DNA of 64,000 nucleotides. Origin: an uncultured Erythrobacter sp. Its GTDB lineage: Bacteria; Pseudomonadota; Alphaproteobacteria; Sphingomonadales; Sphingomonadaceae. The notes under the pieces were generated by a model. It saw only the letters and a list, made by a program, of their open reading frames with translations, had not been told where the DNA came from and did not search any database. Shown piece after piece: positions 1-8,470 of the stretch (the first letter of the stretch is position 1; the number at the start of each line of letters is the position of its first letter). The position numbers and the translations under genes are program-made. The stretch spans positions 268,361 to 332,360 of the forward strand of contig CANMIS010000005.1 of assembly GCA_947498065.1 (NCBI GenBank), written 5' to 3'.

Positions 1-2
1 CC

Positions 3-740
3 TTGCCGCATTTCACCTTGGTCTATGTGACGCGGGGTGAGGGCACTTACCGCGATGAGAACGGGCTGAACCTGCCCGTGCGCGCGGGCGACGCGATCCT
101 GATCTTCCCCGGCGTTGAGCATTGGTATGGCCCAAAGCGCGGCGAGACCTGGGACGAATTTTACCTCGTGTTTGAAGGGCCAGTGTTCGACATGTGGCGC
201 GAGGGCGGGTGTTTTGACCGTGATCGCCCGGTGATTCCCCTTCGCCCAATGGATTTTTGGCGCGACCGCATTTTGTCGATCATCAACCAGCCTGATGCGC
301 ATACAGAGAATGAGTTGCTGCGCGAATCCATCCGCTTGCAGGAGTTGCTGGCGGATATCACCCAGGCGGGCGAAGAGGATTTGGGCGGCGATATTGCCTG
401 GCTGGAGCGGGCCAAGGCGGCGATCGCAGCGACCATGGATGTGCGTCTAGCGGCGCGGCAAATGGACCAATCCTATGAGGCGTTTCGCAAGCGCTTTCGC
501 AAGCTTTCCGGGCGTTCCCCCGGGCGCTATCGCACAGGCCTGTTAATGGAGCGGGCGTGCCAAATGCTCAGCGAGCCAGGCGTCTTGCTGCGCGATATCT
601 CCGATGAGCTGGGCTTTTGCGACGAATATCATTTCAGCCGCCAATTCAGCAAAACGGTGGGCTGGTCACCATCCGAATATCGCTCTCGAATTGGCCGTGA
701 TCCGGTGCAATTTGATGATTTGGGATCGCAAACCGGCTAA
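3..740 (+). CDS. AraC-family transcriptional regulator (5' end cut by window edge)
   Basis: The gene is truncated on the left: the reading frame is open to the window edge, so the true start lies outside. The visible 245 residues begin in a cupin-like sensor domain (motifs DAILIFPGVEHWYGP) and end with a double helix-turn-helix of AraC type (LAARQMDQSYEAFRKRF and later DISDELGFCDEYHFSRQF). Proteins of this build bind a small ligand, often a sugar, in the cupin and activate nearby transport or hydrolase genes. It lies upstream of, and in the same direction as, a TonB receptor, a GH27 alpha-galactosidase and a sodium symporter, so it is the obvious local regulator of that set. The ligand is not shown by the sequence. 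Confidence 0.9.
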   Translation: MPHFTLVYVTRGEGTYRDENGLNLPVRAGDAILIFPGVEHWYGPKRGETWDEFYLVFEGPVFDMWREGGCFDRDRPVIPLRPMDFWRDRILSIINQPDAHTENELLRESIRLQELLADITQAGEEDLGGDIAWLERAKAAIAATMDVRLAARQMDQSYEAFRKRFRKLSGRSPGRYRTGLLMERACQMLSEPGVLLRDISDELGFCDEYHFSRQFSKTVGWSPSEYRSRIGRDPVQFDDLGSQTG

Positions 741-749
741 CGCGTTAGC
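736..749. promoter_or_regulatory. Perfect 14-bp palindrome, candidate operator
   Basis: GCTAACGCGTTAGC is a perfect palindrome with a central CG. It overlaps the stop codon of the AraC gene and lies about 420 bp before the TonB receptor. CG-centred palindromes of this length are typical of LacI-type operators. No LacI gene is visible, so the binding protein is unknown. Confidence 0.4.
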
Positions 750-904
750 TTATCAGGCCTGACCAAGCGACCGGCGTTGCAAAATTATGACACTTGCGAA
801 AGCTCGGGCAAATTGGCTGTGAGAAACTCCCAAAAAGTTCATGCCAGTCCAATCCGCCTATGGCTTTCGCTGGTCTGAGCGCCATTTTCGTACCTACGCC
901 AGCT

Positions 905-922
905 TAACGCAATAGCGCGTTA
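905..922. promoter_or_regulatory. Second TAACGC/GCGTTA inverted repeat
   Basis: The half-sites TAACGC (905-910) and GCGTTA (917-922) repeat the sequence of the palindrome at 736-749 but with a 6-bp spacer. Both lie in the 426-bp gap 741-1166 before the TonB receptor, which otherwise holds no gene that I can see. A repeated half-site in one promoter region suggests a regulated promoter. Confidence 0.35.
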
Positions 923-1166
923 GTTGCCGCAATCGAAACACCTCGGGTCGCAAATGCGATCACGTCAATTGGGTGTTCGGTGGGAAGAGGAGGATGCCAC
1001 TCGCGTGACGAGATGGGTTTGCATGTGCGGCCTCAGGGGCCTGAATGCTCAGCGCATGACCTGCGAACCTCTTGCATTTTCAAACAGTTTTTTGACGAAT
1101 TGTGCCGTTCGATTGTTCGCATTCCCTGTGCGGGCGCGGATGGGGCAGGGCTAAGGGAGATAAGCC

Positions 1167-4052
1167 ATGAGAATTTCGAAGCGGGCCGTGTTGGCTCAAT
1201 CAGCTGCATTCGCAGCAATTGCCGTTTCGGCGCCAGTCTACGCGCAGGATGAAGCAGCACCAGCGACCACCGAAGCGGAAGGTGAAGGCAATGCCATCAT
1301 CGTTACCGGTTTCCGTAAGAGTCTTGCAGATTCGATCGACCTGAAACGCGACAGCGCAGTTGTTGTCGACGCGATCTCTGCTGAAGACATTGGTAAGTTC
1401 CCAGATCAAAACGTTGCCGAGGCGCTTCAGCGTATCACCGGTGTTGCGATTGACCGTTCTGGCGGTGAAGGCCAATCCATCACCGTTCGCGGCCTCGGCC
1501 CACAGTTCAACGCGGTTCTCTTGAACGGCCGGACGCTGGCAACAGACAACCCAGGCCGCGAATTTTCGTTCGACGTTCTGTCCGCTGACATCATTCAGTC
1601 GGCTGAGGTTTACAAATCATCGCAGCCTGGCCTGCAATCAGGCGGCATCGGCGCGGTTGTGAACATCACCACTGCACGTCCACTTGACCGCCCGCTTGGC
1701 CTTAATGTCTCGCTTTCTGCTGCAGGCATCTATGAAAATCTGAGCGAAGAATTTGGTGCAGACCTCGGCGGCGTGATCTCTTGGTCGAACGGAGACGTTG
1801 GCGTGCTCTTCGGCGCATCTTATAACAAGCGTGACGCGCAGATCGATCGCAACCTGACCGGCGGCTATGCGCTGCGTGCAGGCGATGCGGCAATCTTTGC
1901 ACCTGAGTCCTCAACCGGGCTTCAAGCGGCCGATATCGGCGCTCTGCCAGAAGGCGCCCGCGTACAGCAGCAAGTGATCTTTAGCCGCGATGTGCAGGAT
2001 CGTGAGCGTCTGACCCTCAACGGTGCGCTCCAATTTGCGCCTTCCGATCGCTTCACCGCGACATTTGATGGTCTGTACTCGAAGTTCGAAATTGACTCGT
2101 TCGATCAGCAATTCTCAGGCTTCTTCAGCCCGCCATTCCTCGATCCGCAAATCGATGCCAATGGCACGGTGACATCGTTCAGCCGTCCAAGCATCGACTT
2201 TGGCGTGCGCAACCCAGACATCGCTGACACAGTCGGCCTGTCGCAAAACGACAACGTGCTCACCTCGAACAACCGCGAAGCAGAGACATTTGCGTTTGGC
2301 GGAAACTTTGAGTTCGAGGCAACCGACAGCCTGACATTCGTCGCTGATGTTGCATGGTCGCGCGCAACCCGTGATGGCACCAACCCGTTTGTGGTTCTGG
2401 GTGCACTCGCACCAACTTCGCCGCTGATCGAATCCGTCAATACCGGCGGTATCTCGACCATCACCAACATCAATGACGCTGACTTTATCGATGAGAGCAT
2501 TCAGCGCCTGCACTTCGTAAACGTCAACCGCACCCGCGTTGAAGACGAAGTGTTCGAAGTTCGCTTCGACGGAAACTGGGAGGTCGATGCAGGCCCGCTG
2601 CTCAATGTATCGTTCGGCGGTATCTACACCGACCGTGAGAAGACGCAGGATCTGTTTGATAACTTCGCAGCGCCAGGCTTCGGCAACATCTCTGCGGCTG
2701 AAATCTTCTGCGCATATTGCGGCTACACCGTACCGTTTGACACCTCGATCCTCAGCACGTTCTCGTTCGATGGTTTCCTGAGCGGTGTAGAAGGTGCCGA
2801 TACGGTTCCAGCGCAGATCCTGACCGCAAGTTTCGCTGATGCCTTTGCTCAGCTCAACAATGTGGCCAACCTTCAGAACGCAGATCGCACCGGCGGCAAC
2901 ACCGCTGAACTGCTGTCCTATCTGAACAGCGGCGGACTTGATCCAGTGCTCGGCATCTACACGCCTAGCTTCAACCCAGGCGGCAGCTTCGCGGTTGAAG
3001 AGCAGATCTACGCTGCGCACTTCGGCACCGAATGGGGCGGCGATTTTGGTGGCGATCTGCCATGGTCTGCCAACATTGGCTTCCGCATTGCGTTCACCGA
3101 CGTTCTGTCGAGCGGCATCGATCAGCCGGTTATCGAATTCCGCGAGACGCCGGGCGATACCCAGCTTGTCACGGTCTTTGGTCCTGCGACGAACGTCTCG
3201 GTTCCAAACGATTACGTTAACTTCCTGCCATCGGCGAGCTTCAAGCTTGAGCCAACCGAGGACACCGTTCTGCGGCTTAGCTACGCTCGCACGGTGACGC
3301 GTCCAACCCTGACCTCTTTGGGTGTTGCCAACACCTTTGGCGGTCGTTCGGATGCTCCGCTTAGCGGCGGCGGCAACCCGCTGCTCGAAGCCTTTGAATC
3401 GGACAACTTCGACGTCTCATTCGAATGGTATTTTGAATCGCTCAGCTATTTCAGCATCGCTGGCTTCCACAAGGAACTGGGCGGCTTCATTGAGCAGTCT
3501 ACCCTGCCAGTACCTGGCGTGGTTATCTTCCCAGCTGGCAACGGCGGCCTGACCGTCGACACGCCAGTGGATGTGACCTTCCAGGATACCCGTGAGCGCA
3601 ACGGCCTTTCGGGCAGCATCACTGGCGCGGAAATCGCTTTCCAAAAGACGTTCGACAACGGCTTTGGCGGGATCATCAACTACACCTATGTGAACTCCAG
3701 CCAAGACAATGCGCCAGCTGGCGATCTCGGCTTCAATGGCTTCACACCGCACACCGTAAACGTCACCGGTTTCTATGAAAGCGGGCCGTTCTCAGCGCGC
3801 GTTTCATACAACTACCGCGATGGTTTCCTGGTTCTGGCAAATGACGCTCAAAGCGAGCCGCGTCAGCGTGAGAGCTTTGGTCAAGTCGACTTCTCGGCCA
3901 GCTATGAAATCACGGACCAGTTCCAGGTGTTTGTAGAAGGTCTCAACGTTCTCAACGAAGACACACGGGACTTCTCACGCTTCCGCAACCGGGTGCTCAC
4001 CTATGAGCGCACTGGCGCACGCTACACCGCGGGTGTTCGGGCGAAGTTCTAA
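1167..4052 (+). CDS. TonB-dependent outer-membrane receptor (sugar locus)
   Basis: A 961-residue outer-membrane receptor that would import a ligand with energy from the TonB-ExbB-ExbD complex. It has a signal peptide (about residues 1-26, ending VYAQ), a TonB-box-like stretch (NAIIVTGFRKSLADSIDLKR), a plug domain with the usual QNVAEALQRITGVAIDR and ITVRGLGPQFNAVLLNGR motifs, and a long beta-barrel ending in a terminal Phe (AGVRAKF). The start is supported by GGGAGATAAGCC just upstream of the ATG. It is followed by alpha-galactosidase and symporter genes on the same strand, so the likely substrate is an alpha-galactoside oligosaccharide; this is inference from context. Confidence 0.93.
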   Translation: MRISKRAVLAQSAAFAAIAVSAPVYAQDEAAPATTEAEGEGNAIIVTGFRKSLADSIDLKRDSAVVVDAISAEDIGKFPDQNVAEALQRITGVAIDRSGGEGQSITVRGLGPQFNAVLLNGRTLATDNPGREFSFDVLSADIIQSAEVYKSSQPGLQSGGIGAVVNITTARPLDRPLGLNVSLSAAGIYENLSEEFGADLGGVISWSNGDVGVLFGASYNKRDAQIDRNLTGGYALRAGDAAIFAPESSTGLQAADIGALPEGARVQQQVIFSRDVQDRERLTLNGALQFAPSDRFTATFDGLYSKFEIDSFDQQFSGFFSPPFLDPQIDANGTVTSFSRPSIDFGVRNPDIADTVGLSQNDNVLTSNNREAETFAFGGNFEFEATDSLTFVADVAWSRATRDGTNPFVVLGALAPTSPLIESVNTGGISTITNINDADFIDESIQRLHFVNVNRTRVEDEVFEVRFDGNWEVDAGPLLNVSFGGIYTDREKTQDLFDNFAAPGFGNISAAEIFCAYCGYTVPFDTSILSTFSFDGFLSGVEGADTVPAQILTASFADAFAQLNNVANLQNADRTGGNTAELLSYLNSGGLDPVLGIYTPSFNPGGSFAVEEQIYAAHFGTEWGGDFGGDLPWSANIGFRIAFTDVLSSGIDQPVIEFRETPGDTQLVTVFGPATNVSVPNDYVNFLPSASFKLEPTEDTVLRLSYARTVTRPTLTSLGVANTFGGRSDAPLSGGGNPLLEAFESDNFDVSFEWYFESLSYFSIAGFHKELGGFIEQSTLPVPGVVIFPAGNGGLTVDTPVDVTFQDTRERNGLSGSITGAEIAFQKTFDNGFGGIINYTYVNSSQDNAPAGDLGFNGFTPHTVNVTGFYESGPFSARVSYNYRDGFLVLANDAQSEPRQRESFGQVDFSASYEITDQFQVFVEGLNVLNEDTRDFSRFRNRVLTYERTGARYTAGVRAKF

Positions 4053-4096
4053 GCGCATGAGGGTCGCACGTCATCGTGTCACGCGATGAGCGAGGA

Positions 4097-4139
4097 GGGC
4101 GGGTGTTCCGGATGACGGAATGCCCGCCTTCGTCATTTT
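4097..4139 (+). terminator. Hairpin between TonB receptor and alpha-galactosidase
   Basis: Arms 4097-4109 and 4117-4129 can form a 12-13 bp GC-rich stem with a 7-nt loop, followed by TCGTCATTTT. It looks like a terminator or attenuator that would make the receptor transcript more abundant than the downstream enzyme and transporter genes. Confidence 0.55.
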
Positions 4140-4156
4140 ACCACGGAGTTTATTCC

Positions 4157-5386
4157 ATGCTTGCTGCCTGCCTTCGTTCTCTTGCCTTCTTGGCCATTGC
4201 CATCGGTTTGGCATCACCAGCCGCCGCTCAGAAGTTTGAGGGGCTGGCGCAAACCCCGCCTATGGGCTGGAACAGCTGGAACAAATTCGATTGCGATATT
4301 GACGAGCAGCTCGTCCGCGAAACCGCAGATGCACTTGTCAGCACAGGCCTTCGCGATGCGGGATTTGTATACGTCAATTTGGACGATTGTTGGCACGGCG
4401 AACGCGACGCGGATGGTTTTATTCAGCCTGATCCCGAACGCTTTCCTTCCGGGATGAAAGCGCTTGGCGACTATATCCATGCGCGCGGGCTCAAGTTCGG
4501 CATCTATTCGGATGCCGGTGAATATACCTGTCAGAAGCGCCCCGGCAGCCAAGGCTATGAATATCAAGATGCTCTGCAATATGCGCGTTGGGGGGTCGAT
4601 TACCTCAAGTACGATTGGTGTTACACCGGAGAGGGCGATGCCCAGCGCAACCCGATCGAGGCATACACCACTATGCGTGATGCCATTCACGCAGCGGGCC
4701 GTCCGATGGTATTTTCGATCTGTGAATGGGGCGAAAACGATCCGTGGACTTGGGGCCAGGATGTTGGACATCTGTGGCGCACCACGGGCGACATCATCAA
4801 TTGCTGGGACTGCACGGTCGATCACGGGACCTGGAAATCCTATGGCATCATGCAGATCCTCGACCTGCAAGACGGCAAGCGGCAGGCCGCTGGCCCCGGG
4901 CATTGGAATGACCCGGATATGCTGGAGTTTGGCAATCTTGCGACCCTGGCAGAAAACCGCGCGCACTTTGCCATGTGGGCGATGCTCGCATCGCCGCTGA
5001 TCTTGGGAACTGATATCAGGGAGCTCGATGAGGCCGAACTCGCCGTGTTGAAGAACCGGGCATTACTTGACGTTGCGCTGGACCCAAAAGGTATCCAGGG
5101 TTACCCCATACGCAAGGGAGACGGGCTGGAGGTTTGGGTTCGTCCGCTGGAAGGGGGCGATTTTGCGCTCGCGTTTCTTAATCGCGGCAACCAGCCTCTA
5201 AGTGAAAACTATGCGTGGCCTGAAGATGGTTTGAAAGACGATTTCAGCGGGTTTGAAGTCGATTTTGGAAGCGACGCGTTCAATATCCGCGATGTCTGGA
5301 GCGGGGCAGATGCGGGCGATACGAGCGCGCCGCTGTCAGTAAGCGTTGGCGCGCGTGATGTCGCAATCTATCGGCTATCTCGGTAG
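4157..5386 (+). CDS. Secreted GH27 alpha-galactosidase
   Basis: A glycoside hydrolase of family 27 that removes terminal alpha-linked galactose with retention of configuration. The chosen ATG at 4157 gives 409 residues with a clear signal peptide (MLAACLRSLAFLAIAIGLAS, cleaved near AAAQ); a longer in-frame start at 4076 would bury it. Hallmarks are PPMGWNSWN at the mature N-terminus, YLKYDWCY with the nucleophile Asp about residue 153, and WRTTGDI with the acid/base Asp about residue 212, plus GHWNDPDML. A C-terminal beta-sandwich region follows. It sits between a TonB receptor and a sodium symporter, so it probably cuts imported oligosaccharides in the periplasm. alpha-N-acetylgalactosaminidase activity cannot be excluded from sequence. 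Confidence 0.93.
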   Translation: MLAACLRSLAFLAIAIGLASPAAAQKFEGLAQTPPMGWNSWNKFDCDIDEQLVRETADALVSTGLRDAGFVYVNLDDCWHGERDADGFIQPDPERFPSGMKALGDYIHARGLKFGIYSDAGEYTCQKRPGSQGYEYQDALQYARWGVDYLKYDWCYTGEGDAQRNPIEAYTTMRDAIHAAGRPMVFSICEWGENDPWTWGQDVGHLWRTTGDIINCWDCTVDHGTWKSYGIMQILDLQDGKRQAAGPGHWNDPDMLEFGNLATLAENRAHFAMWAMLASPLILGTDIRELDEAELAVLKNRALLDVALDPKGIQGYPIRKGDGLEVWVRPLEGGDFALAFLNRGNQPLSENYAWPEDGLKDDFSGFEVDFGSDAFNIRDVWSGADAGDTSAPLSVSVGARDVAIYRLSR

Positions 5387-5411
5387 ATTGAGAATTTGGG
5401 AGAGTTCGTAA

Positions 5412-6932
5412 ATGAGTACCATCCAGATCGCGGTTTTTGTGGGCATCACCGCATTGATCGCCTTTGCCACTTACATGCATTGCCGCGGCAAGCTGGACGA
5501 ACGCCATTCGGGCGAGAAGGATTATTTCCTCGCTAGCGGCGGCCTCAAATGGTACTTCATCGCTGGCTCGATCACGCTGACGAACCTCTCCACCGATCAG
5601 CTGATCGGGATGAATGGCAACCAAATGGCGCTGCTTGCGTGGTGGGAATTTGCGGCGGTGGCGGGCCTGCTGATCCTGACGTTTGTGTTCCTGCCGGTCT
5701 ATTACAAGAACGACTGCACCACGACGACTGAGCTGCTGCAGAAGAAGTATAACGACAAACACATCCGCGCGCTGATCAGCGTGCTGTTCCTGTTCGGTAA
5801 TCTGTTCATTTTCCTGCCCGCGATCCTCTATGGCGGCTCGCTGTTCTTGCTCTCTATGGTGGGGCTGGATACGGGGCTGGAGAACCTGCTGATTGTGTCG
5901 GTGACACTGGCGGTCGTCGGCGCTTGCTATGCGATTTTCGGTGGCCTCAGGGCGGTTGCGGTGTCGGACACCTATTCAGGCGTGCTGATCCTGGGCCTTG
6001 CGTTGCTGGTCGTCTATCTCGCGCTGCAAGCCATCGATTTTGACCTGACAGGCATTCCGGCGGACCGCCTGACCCTGATTGGCAGCAATGACAGCCCGAT
6101 CCCGTGGCACACTCTGCTGACGGGCATGATCTTCATCCAGACCTTCTATTGGTCAACCAATCAGACGATCACCCAGCGCGCCATGGCCGCGCCCAACATC
6201 AAAGAAGCGCAGAAAGGCGTGCTGACCGCGGCGGGAATTCGCCTGCTGATCGTGCCTGCGATTGTCGTGATCCCGGGTATCGTATCCTACAAGCTCTACG
6301 GCGATGTGGGCGATGCCGCTTATGGCCGTATCGTTGGTGATGTTCTGCCGGTGTGGCTGTCCGGCGCGTTTGCGGCTGCTCTGGCGGCGGCGGTGCTCAC
6401 GACCTTTAACTCGATCCTCAACGCCTCTGCGGCGCTGTATGTGTGCGACATTCACGAGGCCTATGTCGACCGGCCAACCTCGGTCGCGAAGCTGAGCGCG
6501 ATTGTGTCGATCGCTATGTCGGTGCTGGCGCTGCTCTTGGTGCCGTTCTTCGCCAGTCAGGAAAGCCTGATCAACACTGTTCAACAACTTTACGGATTGC
6601 TCTCTATGCCAATCCTCAGCGCGTTTGCGGTGTGCCTATTGTTTAAGAATGTGAAAGCTGGGGCGGCGATGATCGGCGTGGTCACGGGCGTCGTGTTCTA
6701 CGGCTTCTGGACATTCCCTAGTGACCTCCTCGATATGATGCGACTTGCGACTGCCTCTGCGATTAGTGCGGATGGCCTTGCGGGCATGCACTACATTCAC
6801 TGGATGTTTGCCACACTGATCGTGTCGGTCTGGACGTCTCTGCTAGTCAATCGCCTTATCTTTGGCCAGAAAGCGGAGTTCTCTCTTGGCGGGAACGATC
6901 CTATCGAGCCTCAGGCGAAGGCGTTCGCTTGA
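5412..6932 (+). CDS. SSS-family sodium:sugar symporter
   Basis: A 506-residue inner-membrane protein of the sodium:solute symporter family (SglT-like), with about 13-14 hydrophobic segments. Family features include the early region LTNLSTDQLIGMNG, the segment FWSTNQTITQRAMAA and the small-residue-rich helix AALAAAVLTTFNSILNASAALYVCDI. It begins 25 nt after the alpha-galactosidase with GGGAGAGTTCGTAA before the ATG, so the two are probably co-transcribed. The role would be uptake of galactose or a related sugar freed by the GH27 enzyme. Substrate is inferred from context. Confidence 0.92.
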   Translation: MSTIQIAVFVGITALIAFATYMHCRGKLDERHSGEKDYFLASGGLKWYFIAGSITLTNLSTDQLIGMNGNQMALLAWWEFAAVAGLLILTFVFLPVYYKNDCTTTTELLQKKYNDKHIRALISVLFLFGNLFIFLPAILYGGSLFLLSMVGLDTGLENLLIVSVTLAVVGACYAIFGGLRAVAVSDTYSGVLILGLALLVVYLALQAIDFDLTGIPADRLTLIGSNDSPIPWHTLLTGMIFIQTFYWSTNQTITQRAMAAPNIKEAQKGVLTAAGIRLLIVPAIVVIPGIVSYKLYGDVGDAAYGRIVGDVLPVWLSGAFAAALAAAVLTTFNSILNASAALYVCDIHEAYVDRPTSVAKLSAIVSIAMSVLALLLVPFFASQESLINTVQQLYGLLSMPILSAFAVCLLFKNVKAGAAMIGVVTGVVFYGFWTFPSDLLDMMRLATASAISADGLAGMHYIHWMFATLIVSVWTSLLVNRLIFGQKAEFSLGGNDPIEPQAKAFA

Positions 6933-6963
6933 GTTGACGACGCATTGGTCTTAGCGGGGCGGG

Positions 6964-7977
6964 ATGAGCAATCGTCCCGCCCCGATCCATCCTGCCCCGC
7001 ATGGCTGGATAATCCTCGATAAACCGCGCGGGCTTGGCTCGACGCAGGCTGTCGGCGCGGTGAAACGCGTGCTGCGCGAGGGGGGCTATGCCAAGACCAA
7101 GGTCGGGCACGGGGGCACGCTTGATCCGCTGGCGGAAGGCGTCCTGCCCATTGCGCTGGGCGAGGCGACCAAGTTGGCCGGGCGGATGCTCGATGCCAGC
7201 AAGATCTACGATTTCACGATCCTCTTTGGCGCGGAGACGGACACGCTCGATACCGAGGGCGAGGTGATTGAGCGCAGCGATGTCATGCCGACCTTGGATG
7301 AGGTTATGGCCGTTCTGCCTGATTTCACTGGGCGGATTGAGCAGGTGCCGCCGGCCTATTCGGCGCTGAAAGTGGACGGCAAGCGCGCCTATGATCTGGC
7401 GCGGGCTGGCGAGCAGGTGGAGCTGAAGAAGCGGGCGGTTACGATCAACTCTCTCACGCCGTGTCATACTGAACTTGTTTCAGCATCCATCGCCAGCTCA
7501 AACTTTGAAGAGAGTTCTGAGGGATGGACCCTGAACCAAGTTCAGGGTGACGAGAGCCTAAAGAAAATCACCCTCTCCGCCCATGTTTCCAAAGGCACTT
7601 ACATCCGCTCGCTTGCCCGCGACATCGCCCATGCGCTGGGGACTTGCGGCCATGTCACATATCTGAGGCGGACAAAGGCGGGGCCATTTACTGAAACACG
7701 GGCGATTTCGCTGGACAAGTTGAACGAAATCGCTAATGGCGCGCAACTATCTGACCTACTCCTGCCGCTCGAGGCGGGGCTGGACGACATCCCGGCCTTA
7801 ATCCTCGATCAGACTAGCGCGCAGGCGGTCCGCCAGGGCCGGGTCCTGTCTGAACTGCCCCAAAGCGATGGGCTCTATTGCGCGATGCTAGACAATGTTC
7901 CGGTAGCGCTCGTTGAGTTGATCGAAGGTACGACCAAAATCGTGCGGGGCTTTAACCTTCCCGATGTCGCTGAGTAA
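6964..7977 (+). CDS. truB: tRNA pseudouridine(55) synthase
   Basis: TruB makes pseudouridine 55 in the T loop of tRNAs. The 337-residue protein has the catalytic motif [16 protein letters not shown] (catalytic Asp in TLDPL), an N-terminal [14 protein letters not shown] and the later [18 protein letters not shown]. It heads the conserved block truB-rpsO-pnp. It is unusual in carrying, roughly at residues 164-200, an insertion beginning [10 protein letters not shown] and ending LNQVQGDE. This is encoded by a palindromic DNA element (listed separately) that keeps the frame open. The rest of the protein looks intact, so the enzyme is probably active. Confidence 0.96.
   Translation: MSNRPAPIHPAPHGWIILDKPRGLGSTQAVGAVKRVLREGGYAKTKVGHGGTLDPLAEGVLPIALGEATKLAGRMLDASKIYDFTILFGAETDTLDTEGEVIERSDVMPTLDEVMAVLPDFTGRIEQVPPAYSALKVDGKRAYDLARAGEQVELKKRAVTINSLTPCHTELVSASIASSNFEESSEGWTLNQVQGDESLKKITLSAHVSKGTYIRSLARDIAHALGTCGHVTYLRRTKAGPFTETRAISLDKLNEIANGAQLSDLLLPLEAGLDDIPALILDQTSAQAVRQGRVLSELPQSDGLYCAMLDNVPVALVELIEGTTKIVRGFNLPDVAE
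7463..7551. repeat. In-frame palindromic element inside truB
   Basis: Two 29-nt arms (7463-7491 and 7523-7551) are inverted copies matching at 24 of 29 positions, around a 31-nt loop. Left-arm core is CTGAACTTGTTTCAG; right-arm core is CTGAACCAAGTTCAG. The element is translated as part of TruB. It resembles the repeats known in Rickettsia and other alphaproteobacteria that insert into genes in frame and add a peptide to the protein. A surface loop between conserved blocks is the likely location. Confidence 0.8.
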
Positions 7978-7988
7978 GAGAGAATATT

Positions 7989-8258
7989 ATGTCGGTAACT
8001 GCCGAAGAAAAAGCCAAGATCATCAAGGACAACGCCCAAGGTAAGGGTGACACCGGAAGTCCAGAGGTACAGGTCGCGATCCTGACCCAGCGTATCCGCA
8101 ACCTGACCGATCACTTTAAAGGCAACCACAAAGACAACCATTCGCGCCGCGGCCTTCTGATGATGGTCAATAAGCGCCGTAACCTGCTCGCCTATCTCAA
8201 GAAGAAAGATGTTGAGCGGTACAACGCCCTGATCCAGAAACTGGGTCTGCGTAAATAA
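7989..8258 (+). CDS. rpsO: 30S ribosomal protein S15
   Basis: S15 binds 16S rRNA in the platform of the small subunit. The 89-residue length is the family standard, with the conserved [17 protein letters not shown] and [17 protein letters not shown] motifs and the C-terminal LIQKLGLRK. It lies between truB and pnp as in most proteobacteria. The start ATG is preceded by AAGAGAGAATATT. In E. coli S15 represses its own translation via its leader; I do not see clear evidence for that here. Confidence 0.98.
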   Translation: MSVTAEEKAKIIKDNAQGKGDTGSPEVQVAILTQRIRNLTDHFKGNHKDNHSRRGLLMMVNKRRNLLAYLKKKDVERYNALIQKLGLRK

Positions 8259-8270
8259 GAGTTTTGCAGG

Positions 8271-8300
8271 CGGCTCCCACAACGGGGGCCGTTTTGCTTT
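8271..8300 (+). terminator. Terminator-like hairpin after rpsO
   Basis: Arms CGGCTCCC (8271-8278) and GGGGGCCG (8284-8291) form an 8-bp stem with a 5-nt loop, followed by TTTTGCTTT. It would end or weaken rpsO transcripts before pnp. Confidence 0.7.
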
Positions 8301-8302
8301 GG

Positions 8303-8328
8303 GCTGTAGTGCGATGATGCGCTACAGC
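8303..8328 (+). promoter_or_regulatory. pnp leader hairpin
   Basis: Arms 8303-8312 and 8319-8328 pair at 9 of 10 positions around a 6-nt loop, about 140 nt before pnp. Leader hairpins before pnp are known in other bacteria to be RNase III targets for autoregulation. The same role here is only a guess. Confidence 0.4.
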
Positions 8329-8470
8329 TGACAAATCGGCACTGGCTGCAATTCGGCGGCAGAGCCTTTGGGGGATAGAAAAAGCCCCCGCACCGGACCG
8401 GGACGGTATCCCCGGCACATGTAGGCCCCGCCGCGCAATAAGGCGCCATGCGGGTTCAAAAGGAAAATCA

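Noticed and set aside
2115..3020. Long minus-strand open frame opposite the first TonB receptor
   Set aside because: A shadow of the receptor coding sequence; composition follows the codon bias of the real gene.
4076..4156. Longer N-terminus for the alpha-galactosidase
   Set aside because: It would put 27 extra residues before a good signal peptide and covers the inter-gene hairpin; ATG 4157 fits better.
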